From Roseateles sp. (GTDB taxonomy: Bacteria; Pseudomonadota; Gammaproteobacteria; Burkholderiales; Burkholderiaceae_C), in the NCBI RefSeq assembly GCF_019237615.1, contig NZ_JAFAGT010000048.1, positions 62,001 to 126,000 on the forward strand: a DNA stretch of 64,000 bases, in the 5' to 3' direction. Positions 57,348 to 64,000 of this stretch are shown here, piece after piece. The position numbers and the translations under genes are program-made. The notes below the pieces were generated by a model, which worked only from the letters and a program-made list of their open reading frames with translations, was not told where the DNA came from and did not search any database. The number at the start of each line of letters is the position of its first letter. The stretch's first letter is position 1.

Positions 57348-57865
57348 CAATGGATCGGCTCGTCCGGCGGCGCGCCGGTCTGCACCATGAAGATAGGCTC
57401 GCCCACAGAGCCGGCCAGCACCTCCTCCTCGGTCGCCGGGCGCACGTCCATCAGCTTCAGATGCATGCGCAGGCCGATGCCGGCCAGCGGGTGGTTGCCA
57501 TCCAGCACCACATGTTCCGGGTAGACCTCGGTCACCGTGTAGACCGCGTCGGGCATGCCCTCGGTGAGGGCACCTTCCGGCAGGCCTTCGAACTGCATGC
57601 CCGGCTCCACGTCCTGCGGGAACAGGCCGCGCGCCTCGAAGCAGACCAGGTTGGAGTCGTAGTCGCCGAAGGCCTCCTCGGGCTGTAGAGCGAGGTCGGT
57701 CTCGAAGCCGATCTCCTGGCCCTCCAGCGCGGCCTCGACCTTGGCGAACAGGTCATCCCCCCCAAGCAGGAATTCCATGGGCTCGGCCAGCTCGTCGATG
57801 AGCTGGCCCTGGGCATCGTCGAGTCTCCAGCGCAGGGAGACGACACAGGGGCGGGTCACTTGCAT
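57347..57865 (-). CDS. FKBP-type peptidyl-prolyl isomerase (SlyD-like)
   Basis: 172 aa from ATG 57865. An FKBP half with LDDAQGQLIDELAEPMEFLLG, an IF (insert-in-flap) chaperone domain containing PEEAFGDYDSNLV, and GNHPLAGIGLRMHLKLMDV, the SlyD-type NHPLAG motif. It catalyses proline isomerisation in the cytoplasm. The metal-binding His-rich tail of E. coli SlyD is absent. Divergent from the ribosomal oxygenase gene. Confidence 0.92.
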   Translation of the reverse strand: MQVTRPCVVSLRWRLDDAQGQLIDELAEPMEFLLGGDDLFAKVEAALEGQEIGFETDLALQPEEAFGDYDSNLVCFEARGLFPQDVEPGMQFEGLPEGALTEGMPDAVYTVTEVYPEHVVLDGNHPLAGIGLRMHLKLMDVRPATEEEVLAGSVGEPIFMVQTGAPPDEPIH

Positions 57866-57905
57866 GGGCCGGATTTTCGCACGCGGCCCTCGGCACAATG
57901 CTCGC

Positions 57906-59021
57906 ATGCAGATCGATCTCCCGACCCCCCTGCTCGCCGGCCTGAGCCCCGCGCAGTTCATGCGCAAGCATTGGCAGAAGAAGCCTTTGCTGGTGCGCCA
58001 GGCCTTCGCGGACGTGACGCCGCCCGCGTCGCTGAAGGACCTCGCCGCGCTGGCCGCGCGCGACGATGTCGAGAGCCGTCTTGTCACCGCCTTCGATGGT
58101 GACTGGAAGCTCAAGCGTGGCCCCATCGCCCGCCTGCCGGCAATGAGCAAGCCCGGCTGGACGCTGCTCGTGCAGGGCCTCGACCAGCATCTCGACTCGG
58201 CCCGGGCGCTGCTGGACCGCTTCCGCTTCGCGCCCGATTCGCGTCTGGACGACCTGATGCTGTCCGTCGCCAGCGACGGCGGCGGTGTCGGCCCGCATTT
58301 CGACTCCTACGACGTGTTCCTGATCCAGCTCGCCGGCCGGCGCCGCTGGCGCATAGGCGCGCAGCGCGACGCCCAGCTTCGCGACGACGTGCCGCTGAAG
58401 ATCATTGCCAACTTCAAGCCTGAACAGGAGTTCGTGCTGGAGCCCGGCGACATGCTCTACCTGCCGCCCGGCTGGGCGCATGACGGCGTCGCCGTCGGCC
58501 CGGGCTGCGTGACTGGCTCGGTGGGTTTTCGAGCTTCGACCGCAGAAGGCCTGGCCGCCGAGCTGCTGCCGCGCCTGCTCGACGAGGTCGATGGCGCCGG
58601 CAAGCTCTACGCCGACCCGCGACAGGATGCCGCGACTGAGCCGGCCAGGGTGCCGGCGGCGCTGTTGGACTTCGCGCGCCGCGCCGTCGAAGCCGCCGTA
58701 CAGCGTCCACTGGCACTGGAGCGTGCGCTGGGCGAAGCGCTGACCGAGCCCAAGGCCAACGTCTGGTTCGAGCCCGGCGACATGCTGCCGCCGGGGCAGG
58801 GCGCCATGCTCGACCGGCGCAGCCGCATGCTCTACGACGCTGCCCAGGTGTTCCTGAACGGCGAGAGCTTTCGCGCCGGCGGCCGCGACGCGGTGCTGAT
58901 GCGCGGCCTGGCCGACAGGCGCATGCTGACCGCGGCCGAGGTGGCGCGCCTGTCGCCCGAGGCGCGCGAACTGCTGGATCAGTGGACCGAGGACGGCTGG
59001 GTGCAGCCGTTGGCATCATGA
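57906..59021 (+). CDS. roxA: ribosomal protein L16 arginine hydroxylase-like oxygenase (RoxA/YcfD)
   Basis: 371 aa Fe(II)/2-oxoglutarate oxygenase with JmjC-cupin fold. Iron ligands His-x-Asp in GVGPHFDSYDVFLIQLAG and the distal His in YLPPGWAHDGVAVG are intact. N-terminal AQFMRKHWQKKPLLVRQAF and the C-terminal winged helix (RMLTAAEVARLSPEARELLDQW) fit YcfD. It hydroxylates an arginine of ribosomal protein L16 in E. coli. The downstream hypothetical gene overlaps it by 4 bp. Confidence 0.92.
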   Translation: MQIDLPTPLLAGLSPAQFMRKHWQKKPLLVRQAFADVTPPASLKDLAALAARDDVESRLVTAFDGDWKLKRGPIARLPAMSKPGWTLLVQGLDQHLDSARALLDRFRFAPDSRLDDLMLSVASDGGGVGPHFDSYDVFLIQLAGRRRWRIGAQRDAQLRDDVPLKIIANFKPEQEFVLEPGDMLYLPPGWAHDGVAVGPGCVTGSVGFRASTAEGLAAELLPRLLDEVDGAGKLYADPRQDAATEPARVPAALLDFARRAVEAAVQRPLALERALGEALTEPKANVWFEPGDMLPPGQGAMLDRRSRMLYDAAQVFLNGESFRAGGRDAVLMRGLADRRMLTAAEVARLSPEARELLDQWTEDGWVQPLAS

Positions 59022-59512
59022 ACGCACAGAGCTTTGCAGGGCGTGCCGACTTCGAGAACCTGCTCGTCGAGACCCTGGCCTGGGCCTCCGAGCAGGGTTG
59101 CCGCGAGCTGCACGCCTGGGATGCCAGCTTCGTCGATTGGCCGCTGTCCAGCACGCCGGCGCTGGCCGCGCTGACCACCTGGGCCCGGCCCGGCCGCCAG
59201 CTGCATCTGCTGGCCCTGCAATACGACGACGTCTCGCGGCGCCACCCGCGCTTCGTGCGCTGGCGGCGCGACTACGCGCATTGCGTGACCGCGCGGGCGG
59301 TCGAGCCGGAAGTGCGCCTGGAAGCGGCACCTGAAAGCCTGCTGTTGGCCGCTGGCGCCGAGTCTGCAGTGACGCTGCGCCTCTTCGACAGGCATCTCTG
59401 GCGGGGCGAAATCAGCCTTGAGGCCGCGCAGCGGCAGCGCTGCATGGAATGGTTTGATGCCCTGGCACAACGTTCCGGCGATTCATTTGCGCCCACGACG
59501 CTGGGGTTGTGA
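59018..59512 (+). CDS. hypothetical protein coupled to roxA
   Basis: 164 aa, no recognised catalytic motif. ATGA overlap with roxA suggests coupled expression. The core RPGRQLHLLALQYDDVSRRHPRFVRWRRDY resembles small conserved Burkholderiales proteins that I cannot name. No signal peptide or membrane segment; probably cytoplasmic. Length and frame, flanked by true genes on both sides, support it as a real gene. Confidence 0.75.
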   Translation: MNAQSFAGRADFENLLVETLAWASEQGCRELHAWDASFVDWPLSSTPALAALTTWARPGRQLHLLALQYDDVSRRHPRFVRWRRDYAHCVTARAVEPEVRLEAAPESLLLAAGAESAVTLRLFDRHLWRGEISLEAAQRQRCMEWFDALAQRSGDSFAPTTLGL

Positions 59513-59670
59513 GTGTTTGCGACATGCGGACCCCTATAATCATCGGCTAGGCGAGGGAAGCGCTCGAGGTTTTCCGCGTCTTGTACTGCGGGGTCGGCAG
59601 TCGGTGCGAGCACTGGTGCACGGCCCCAAAATTATGGTGTGCACCGTCGTTTAAACGTTTGAGGACAAGT

Positions 59671-59877
59671 ATGAATAAGTCGATCCTGTTGGCTTCCGTG
59701 CTGGCTGCTGTTGCTCTGAGCGCCTGCAGCAAGAAGGAAGAACCCAAGGTTGAGGCCCCCGCTCCGGTCGTGGCCCCCGCCGCTTCGGAAGCCGCCAGCG
59801 CCGTTGACGCTGGTGCCTCGGCAGCCGACGCCGGTGCTTCGGCTGCCGACGCTGGTGCGTCCGCCGCTTCGAAGTAA
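59671..59877 (+). CDS. small repeat-containing lipoprotein
   Basis: 68 aa. Signal peptide MNKSILLASVLAAVALSAC ends in lipobox LSAC (C19), giving a lipidated N-terminus with CSKKEEPKVEAP. The mature part is low-complexity: Ala/Pro/Val, then three repeats of DAGASAA. It resembles small Burkholderiales lipoproteins of unknown function that may be highly expressed. A TATAAT at 59535-59540 is a possible -10 box (no good -35), and a strong terminator follows. The 158-bp region before it has no gene. Confidence 0.85.
   Translation: MNKSILLASVLAAVALSACSKKEEPKVEAPAPVVAPAASEAASAVDAGASAADAGASAADAGASAASK
59806..59868 (+). repeat. three tandem 21-bp repeats inside the lipoprotein gene
   Basis: Units at 59806-59826, 59827-59847 and 59848-59868 encode D-A-G-A-S-A-A three times, with only synonymous differences. 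Copy number could vary between strains. Confidence 0.85.
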
Positions 59878-59896
59878 TCGCTTCGTCCCCATGAAG

Positions 59897-59938
59897 AAAG
59901 CCGGCGCTGCGCAAGCAGCGCCGGCTTTCTTTTTTTTT
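59897..59938 (+). terminator. strong rho-independent terminator after the lipoprotein gene
   Basis: A 14-bp perfect stem AAAGCCGGCGCTGC (59897-59910), tetraloop GCAA, the complementary arm to 59928, then a long run of T to 59938. The quality of this terminator suggests high expression of the lipoprotein. Confidence 0.93.
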
Positions 59939-60005
59939 GCAACGTTGGCGGCCTGATCTGCGCCGCGATTACAAAACTTTGCGCGGCAGGGTTTTGCCGC
60001 CGGGT

Positions 60006-60788
60006 TCAGCTCAGGGCCACCCAATCCAGACCCTGTGTCGGATGGGCGACGCGAATCTCCGGCGCGCTGGCGCCGAGGGCTTCGGTCAGCGCGGCGCGCG
60101 CCAGGTCCGGCGTGTTGTTGTGCTCGCTGAGATGGGCTGCGGCCACCATTTCCAGCCCCGGATGCAGGCAGCGCGCCAATAGGTCGGCCGCGGCGGCATT
60201 CGAAAGGTGGCCGTGGCTGCCGAGGATGCGCTGCTTCAGGGCCGGGTGATAGCGCCCGGCACGCAGCAGCGCCTCGTCGTGATTGCATTCCAGCAGCAGC
60301 GCCCGGCAGCCCGCCAGCGCGGCCGCGACATCGTCGGGCGCGCAGCCGAGGTCGGTCACCAGGCCCAGGCGCCGCGCACCGTCGCTGAGCGTCAGTTGCA
60401 GGGGCTCGTTGGCATCGTGCGGCACGGCGAAGGGCTGCAGCACCATGTCGCCCAGCGGTAAAGCCTCGCCGTCCTTGGCGATGCGCAGCAGGGCGGGGTC
60501 GAAGTCGGTGCTGCCGACGGCCCGCCAGCTGCCCCTGCTCATGATCAGCGGCAGGCGGTAGCGCGCGGCCAGCGCCAGTGCGCAGCCGATGTGGTCGCCA
60601 TGTTCGTGGGTGATGAAGACCGCGTCGATGTCCTCGGGCGCGCAGCCAGCGCGCGTCAGGCGCCTGACGAGCTCGCGCAGACTGAAGCCGGCATCGACGA
60701 GCAGTCGCGTGCTCGTGATGCCCTGGCTGGCCTCCACCAGCGTGGCGTTGCCGCCGCTGCCGCTGCCGAGGCTGCAGAAGCGCATCAT
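60006..60788 (-). CDS. MBL-fold metallo-hydrolase (YycJ/WalJ-like)
   Basis: 260 aa, metallo-beta-lactamase fold: LGSGSGGNATLVEA at the N-terminus, dinuclear metal motif THEHGDHIGC, LVTDLGCAP, LLLECNHDEALL and GSHGHLSNAAAADLLA, with a final HLSEHNNTP. This matches the YycJ/WalJ group (putative 5' exonuclease), common next to bamC-dapA in Burkholderiales. Two ATGs at 60788 and 60785 are equally possible starts. Confidence 0.9.
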   Translation of the reverse strand: MMRFCSLGSGSGGNATLVEASQGITSTRLLVDAGFSLRELVRRLTRAGCAPEDIDAVFITHEHGDHIGCALALAARYRLPLIMSRGSWRAVGSTDFDPALLRIAKDGEALPLGDMVLQPFAVPHDANEPLQLTLSDGARRLGLVTDLGCAPDDVAAALAGCRALLLECNHDEALLRAGRYHPALKQRILGSHGHLSNAAAADLLARCLHPGLEMVAAAHLSEHNNTPDLARAALTEALGASAPEIRVAHPTQGLDWVALS

Positions 60789-60819
60789 GGCGGCCAGCCC
60801 CGGGTCCGGAACGCTCTGA

Positions 60820-61995
60820 TTACTTCAGGTCGTCCATCAGCAGCGACAGGATGCGCTTGGCGTTGTCGTTGGTGATCGGCTGGCCGCGGTCGTCCAGCAC
60901 GCGCACCGTGCTCTTGTCGCCCTCGGACTTGACCGAGACGCGGTAGCGCACCGGCTCGGAGGCCTTGGCGCCGAACAGGCGCTGGAAGAAGTTGGGCTCT
61001 TCCTGGCCGGCCTTCTCGGGGTCGGCGTAGCGCAGGTAGAACAGGCCGGCCGCGCGGTCGCGGTCCTCGATCGTGAAGCCATGGCGGTCCAGCGACAGGC
61101 CGACGCGGCGCCAGGCACGGTCGAAGCCATCGTTGACGTTGAGGCTGTCGGGCACCTCGGACAGGGCGCGGCGCGCGCGCGGTGCTTCGCCGCCGATCTT
61201 GAGCGTGCTGGCCGTGTTGGCCGGTGCCGGCTGGCCGGCCTCGGCGACGACGGCCTTGGCCGCATCTTCCTTGCCGCCCAGCTTGAGCATCAGGCGCGAC
61301 AGCATCTCGGCTTCGAGATAGTGGTCGGCCGGTCGGGGCTGCCAGGCGGTCGAGTCGCGACCCTGCGAGGTGTAGACCTCCTGCATGCCCCGGTGGCTGA
61401 TGAAGATGTCCGTGCCCGAGGCGCCGCGCTCGATGCGGGTACGGTACATGTCGCGCTCGCCGGTCGAGTACAGGCCGTCGAAGACCTTGCCGATGGTGGA
61501 GCGGACGAAGTCCTGCGGCAGCTTGGCGCGGTTCTCGGCCCAGTTGGTCTCCATGACGCCGATCTCGGGCTGCTCCTTGGTGACTTCCAGGCCGCGCTCC
61601 TGCCAGAAGCTACGCAGCTGCGGCCACAGCTGTTCAGGCGTCGCCGAGGTGTGCAGCCAGCGGTCGGTGCCACTGCGCTCCAGGCGCACCTCGCCGGCCA
61701 TGTTGGCCGCGACGCTGCCGGCCACCAGGGACTGCGCGTTGGTGGAGTTCGCCGGCTTGACCGCGGACAGCGCGGAGGCCGTGATGGAGCCGCCCTGGAC
61801 CTGGGCACGGTTGTCCTTGGCGAGCTGGGTCAGGTCGGGCGGGACGTCCAGTCCCTGGGTCTGGCGCGAGGCGGCCTTGTAGTCGACCTTGTCCGACGAG
61901 AACATGCTGTCGAAGGTGCTGCAGCCGGCGAGCGACAGAACGAAGGCCGTGCAGGCCAGGCGGGTCGCCGTGGGGCGAAGCAAGGGAACAGACAT
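60820..61995 (-). CDS. bamC: outer-membrane assembly lipoprotein BamC
   Basis: 391 aa. The lipoprotein signal peptide ends VLSLAGC (C near residue 25); the mature N-terminus STFDSMFSSDKVDYKAA, followed by LDVPPDLTQL, is the hallmark unstructured segment by which BamC binds BamD. Two helix-grip domains follow: WLHTSATPEQLWPQLRSFWQERGLEV and VPDSLNVNDGFDRAWRRVGLSLDRHGFTIEDRDR. It acts in beta-barrel insertion. Directly downstream of dapA, as in most beta- and gammaproteobacteria. Confidence 0.95.
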   Translation of the reverse strand: MSVPLLRPTATRLACTAFVLSLAGCSTFDSMFSSDKVDYKAASRQTQGLDVPPDLTQLAKDNRAQVQGGSITASALSAVKPANSTNAQSLVAGSVAANMAGEVRLERSGTDRWLHTSATPEQLWPQLRSFWQERGLEVTKEQPEIGVMETNWAENRAKLPQDFVRSTIGKVFDGLYSTGERDMYRTRIERGASGTDIFISHRGMQEVYTSQGRDSTAWQPRPADHYLEAEMLSRLMLKLGGKEDAAKAVVAEAGQPAPANTASTLKIGGEAPRARRALSEVPDSLNVNDGFDRAWRRVGLSLDRHGFTIEDRDRAAGLFYLRYADPEKAGQEEPNFFQRLFGAKASEPVRYRVSVKSEGDKSTVRVLDDRGQPITNDNAKRILSLLMDDLK

Positions 61996-62051
61996 CACGC
62001 TGGAAATCTCCGGGGAACTAGGGCGCCGGCTGAAACCGGCGCAGCCGCGCA

Positions 62052-62933
62052 TTAGAGCAGACCCGCCTCGACCATGGCCTGACCGACGCTGGCCTGGCCG
62101 GCGGCCGTCAGCGGCGTGATGGGCAGGCGCAGTGCGGCACCACAGCGGCCCAAGCGCGACAAGGCCCACTTGGCCGGGCCGGGGCTGGGTTCGCAGAACA
62201 GCTGCTTGTGCAGGCCCAGCAGCTTGAGGTGGACCTTGCGGGCCTCGACGGCGTTGCCCGCGATGGCCAGGCGGCACAGCTCGGCCATCTGGCGCGGCGC
62301 GACGTTGGCCGTCACGCTGACGTTGCCATGGCCTCCCAGCAGCATCAGCGCGATCGCGGTGCCGTCGTCGCCGGAATAGATGTGGAAGCCCTCGGGCGCA
62401 TGCTTGATGAGCTGGGCCGCGCGCTCGATGTTGCCGGAGGCCTCCTTGATGCCGAAGACGCCCGGCAGCGTGGCGCAGCGCAGCGCGGTTTCGGGCGCCA
62501 TGTCCGCAACGGTCCGCCCGGGCACGTTGTAGAGCATCATGGGGATGTCCACGGCCTCGGCGATGGCCTTGAAGTGCTGGTAGATGCCTTCTTGAGAGGG
62601 CTTGTTGTAGTAGGGCACGACGGACAGCGTGCAGTCCGCGCCGACCGACTTGGCGTAGCGGCTCAGCTCGATAGCCTCTGCCGTGGAGTTGGCGCCGGTG
62701 CCGGCCAGTACGGGGATGCGGCCCTTGGCATGTTCGACGGCGACGCGGATGATTTCGCGGTTCTCCTCCATGCTGACCGTGGGCGATTCGCCGGTGGTGC
62801 CGACGACGCCGACGCAGGCCGTGCCTTCCTCGACATGCCAGTCGATCAGGCGGCGCAAGGCCGGGTAGTCGATGCTGCCGTCCTCGTTCATGGGCGTGAC
62901 GAGGGCGACGATGCTGCCGAGGATGGGCTTCAT
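62052..62933 (-). CDS. dapA: 4-hydroxy-tetrahydrodipicolinate synthase
   Basis: 293 aa TIM-barrel enzyme. [50 protein letters not shown] and Schiff-base Lys in [11 protein letters not shown] are all present. First committed step to lysine and diaminopimelate from aspartate semialdehyde and pyruvate. Precedes bamC by 56 bp. Confidence 0.97.
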   Translation of the reverse strand: MKPILGSIVALVTPMNEDGSIDYPALRRLIDWHVEEGTACVGVVGTTGESPTVSMEENREIIRVAVEHAKGRIPVLAGTGANSTAEAIELSRYAKSVGADCTLSVVPYYNKPSQEGIYQHFKAIAEAVDIPMMLYNVPGRTVADMAPETALRCATLPGVFGIKEASGNIERAAQLIKHAPEGFHIYSGDDGTAIALMLLGGHGNVSVTANVAPRQMAELCRLAIAGNAVEARKVHLKLLGLHKQLFCEPSPGPAKWALSRLGRCGAALRLPITPLTAAGQASVGQAMVEAGLL

Positions 62934-62963
62934 GGTGGAAAGGTCTGAGTGAGTCGGGCGATT

Positions 62964-63470
62964 TTAGGCCGCCGGCGGAGGCCGAATCGCCGCAACGCGT
63001 TGCACGAAGCGCGGGTTGACGCCGTCCTCGAACAGGTCTTCGTAAGCCACGACGTGCCAGTCGTGGCAGACACGCAGCAGTTCGCCGCGCCGCAGCAGGA
63101 AGTCCGGCCGTGACGGCCGGCCTATGGTCTGCTGGCCGTCGGCGAAGGTTTCCCAGATCAGCCAGCCACCTGGCTTGACGGCCGCCTTGACGGTGTCGAA
63201 CAGCGGGCGCCACAGGTAGTTGCAGACGACGACGAGGTCGAACTGGCGGGCGGCCAATGGCCAGGCGGCGTTCTCGAGGTCGGCATCGATGATCTCGGCG
63301 TGCTCGCGCAACGGCGCCGTGGCGGCGGCGTCGCGGTCGACGCCCGTCGTACGCCAGCCGGCGCCGGCCAGCCAGACGAGGTTGCGGCCCGAGCCGCAGG
63401 CGAGGTCGAGCGCCGTGCCGGGCGGGGTTGGCGCAAAGCGCCGCAGCCAGGCCGAGGGCGTGCCCGTCAT
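62964..63470 (-). CDS. class I SAM-dependent methyltransferase, TehB-like
   Basis: 168 aa. Motif I ALDLACGSGRNLVWLAGAGW, motif II VDRDAA, and DLVVVCNYLWRPLF with VKPGGWLIWETFA. Substrate unknown; resembles TehB and related small methyltransferases. Starts by ATGA overlap with a 41-residue membrane protein upstream, and lies 30 bp before dapA. Confidence 0.9.
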   Translation of the reverse strand: MTGTPSAWLRRFAPTPPGTALDLACGSGRNLVWLAGAGWRTTGVDRDAAATAPLREHAEIIDADLENAAWPLAARQFDLVVVCNYLWRPLFDTVKAAVKPGGWLIWETFADGQQTIGRPSRPDFLLRRGELLRVCHDWHVVAYEDLFEDGVNPRFVQRVAAIRPPPAA

Positions 63471-63592
63471 CCGAAGCAGGCCCAGATCTGCTCGCTGAGC
63501 TGGATCATGACCGCCGGATGCCGGTAGGCCAGCAGGGTCGCCACCAGGATGGCGACGACCAGGACAGGCAGGATCCAGCGGCGCGGCTTCAT
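63467..63592 (-). CDS. 41-residue single-pass membrane protein
   Basis: MKPRRWILPVLVVAILVATL followed by LAYRHPAVMIQLSEQIWACFG: a basic start, one hydrophobic helix of about 18 residues and a short tail, consistent with a small inner-membrane protein. It overlaps both neighbours by 4 bp (ATGA with the MFS stop, ATGA with the methyltransferase start), which is strong support for a real translated gene despite its size. Function unknown. Confidence 0.7.
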   Translation of the reverse strand: MKPRRWILPVLVVAILVATLLAYRHPAVMIQLSEQIWACFG

Positions 63593-64000
63593 GCCGGCTG
63601 TGCCTGCGCGGAGCGCAGGATGGGCGTCTCGCGGACCGGCAGATTGGCCAGCATGGCCATCAGCCCCAAGGCGACGGCCAGCCACCAGACGACGTCGTAG
63701 CTGCCGGTGGCGTCATAGAGCTTGCCGCCCAGCCAGACACCCAGGAAGCTGCCGATCTGGTGGCTCAGGAACACGAAGCCGCCCAGCATGGACAGGTGTT
63801 GGGCACCGAAGATCTGCACGACGACGGCGTTGGTCGGCGGCACGGTGGACAACCACAGGAAGCCGATGACGGCCGCGAAGAGGTAGACGCTCAGCGGCGT
63901 CAGCGGCACCGAGATGAAGATGACGATGGCCACTGCGCGCAGGCCGTAGATGGCCGACAGCAGGTAGCGCTTGGGGAAGCGCTGACCCAGCAAGCCGGCC
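63589..64000 (-). CDS. MFS transporter, C-terminal part (cut by the window edge)
   Basis: 137 codons of an MFS protein whose start lies beyond 64000. Four C-terminal membrane helices are visible (YLFAAVIGFLWLSTVPPTNAVV; FVFLSHQIGSFLGVWLGGKLYD; VVWWLAVALGLMAMLANLPV). LSMLGGFVFLSHQIGSFLGVWLGG is typical of the CynX/oxalate-formate antiporter-like MFS group. Substrate unknown. Its stop overlaps the 41-residue gene. Confidence 0.88.
   Translation of the reverse strand, partial: AGLLGQRFPKRYLLSAIYGLRAVAIVIFISVPLTPLSVYLFAAVIGFLWLSTVPPTNAVVVQIFGAQHLSMLGGFVFLSHQIGSFLGVWLGGKLYDATGSYDVVWWLAVALGLMAMLANLPVRETPILRSAQAQPA

Noticed and set aside
59530-59670. Possible tRNA or small RNA in the gap before the lipoprotein
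   Set aside because: I could not fold a cloverleaf and saw no TPsiC-like GGTTCGA; only a TATAAT and the lipoprotein leader are evident.

Overview
The window is GC-rich (about two thirds or more G+C), densely packed, and reads as chromosomal DNA of a Burkholderiales betaproteobacterium. The neighbourhoods dapA-bamC-MBL hydrolase and trmB-coaBC-dut, an acnA, a KfrA-like protein, and a chitosanase carrying the GH46/GH80 motif (a type known from Mitsuaria) point to the Roseateles/Mitsuaria/Pelomonas group. The taxon is an inference; there is no rRNA in the window.

Layout. 1-4132: a divergent ROK regulator facing a secreted chitosanase and a GH9 enzyme, a probable chitosan-degradation cassette. 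4133-5665: an ECF41-type sigma factor and a carboxymuconolactone-decarboxylase protein, each preceded by an ECF41-type promoter with identical 16-nt spacing. 5701-6933: secreted M28 peptidase. 7230-10656: a TPP-dependent acetolactate-synthase-like enzyme overlapping two diverged citrate-synthase-like proteins. 10653-15598: a TonB-dependent receptor divergent from a solute-binding protein and a membrane histidine kinase. 15576-19952: acyltransferase, AraC regulator, VOC protein and UvrA-like ATPase on the minus strand.

20.1-41.9 kb is the most striking part: a probable glycosaminoglycan (chondroitin/dermatan sulfate) utilisation island. It holds two different PL8 lyases (chondroitinase AC/hyaluronidase type and chondroitinase ABC type), a Cys-type sulfatase, a GH88 unsaturated uronyl hydrolase, a DUF2264 protein (possible GH154 beta-glucuronidase), a TonB receptor, an MFS transporter and a GalNAc route (agaZ, agaS, ROK kinase, nagA-type deacetylase). 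A LacI regulator sits with four matching operator palindromes around its own gene and the GH88 gene. A kduD gene with an in-frame internal deletion lies between lacI and GH88. Remnants resembling IS5-family transposases lie at both edges, which suggests horizontal acquisition.

41.9-64 kb is mostly core: KfrA-like protein, aconitase, MATE exporter, a long nucleoside uptake and catabolism operon (BMP-type ABC transporter, cdd, purine nucleoside phosphorylase, deoC, deoA) running into trmB-coaBC-dut, then an FKBP isomerase, a ribosomal oxygenase, a repeat-containing small lipoprotein, and a minus-strand block MFS - small membrane protein - methyltransferase - dapA - bamC - MBL hydrolase. No tRNA, rRNA, CRISPR array or complete insertion sequence was seen.
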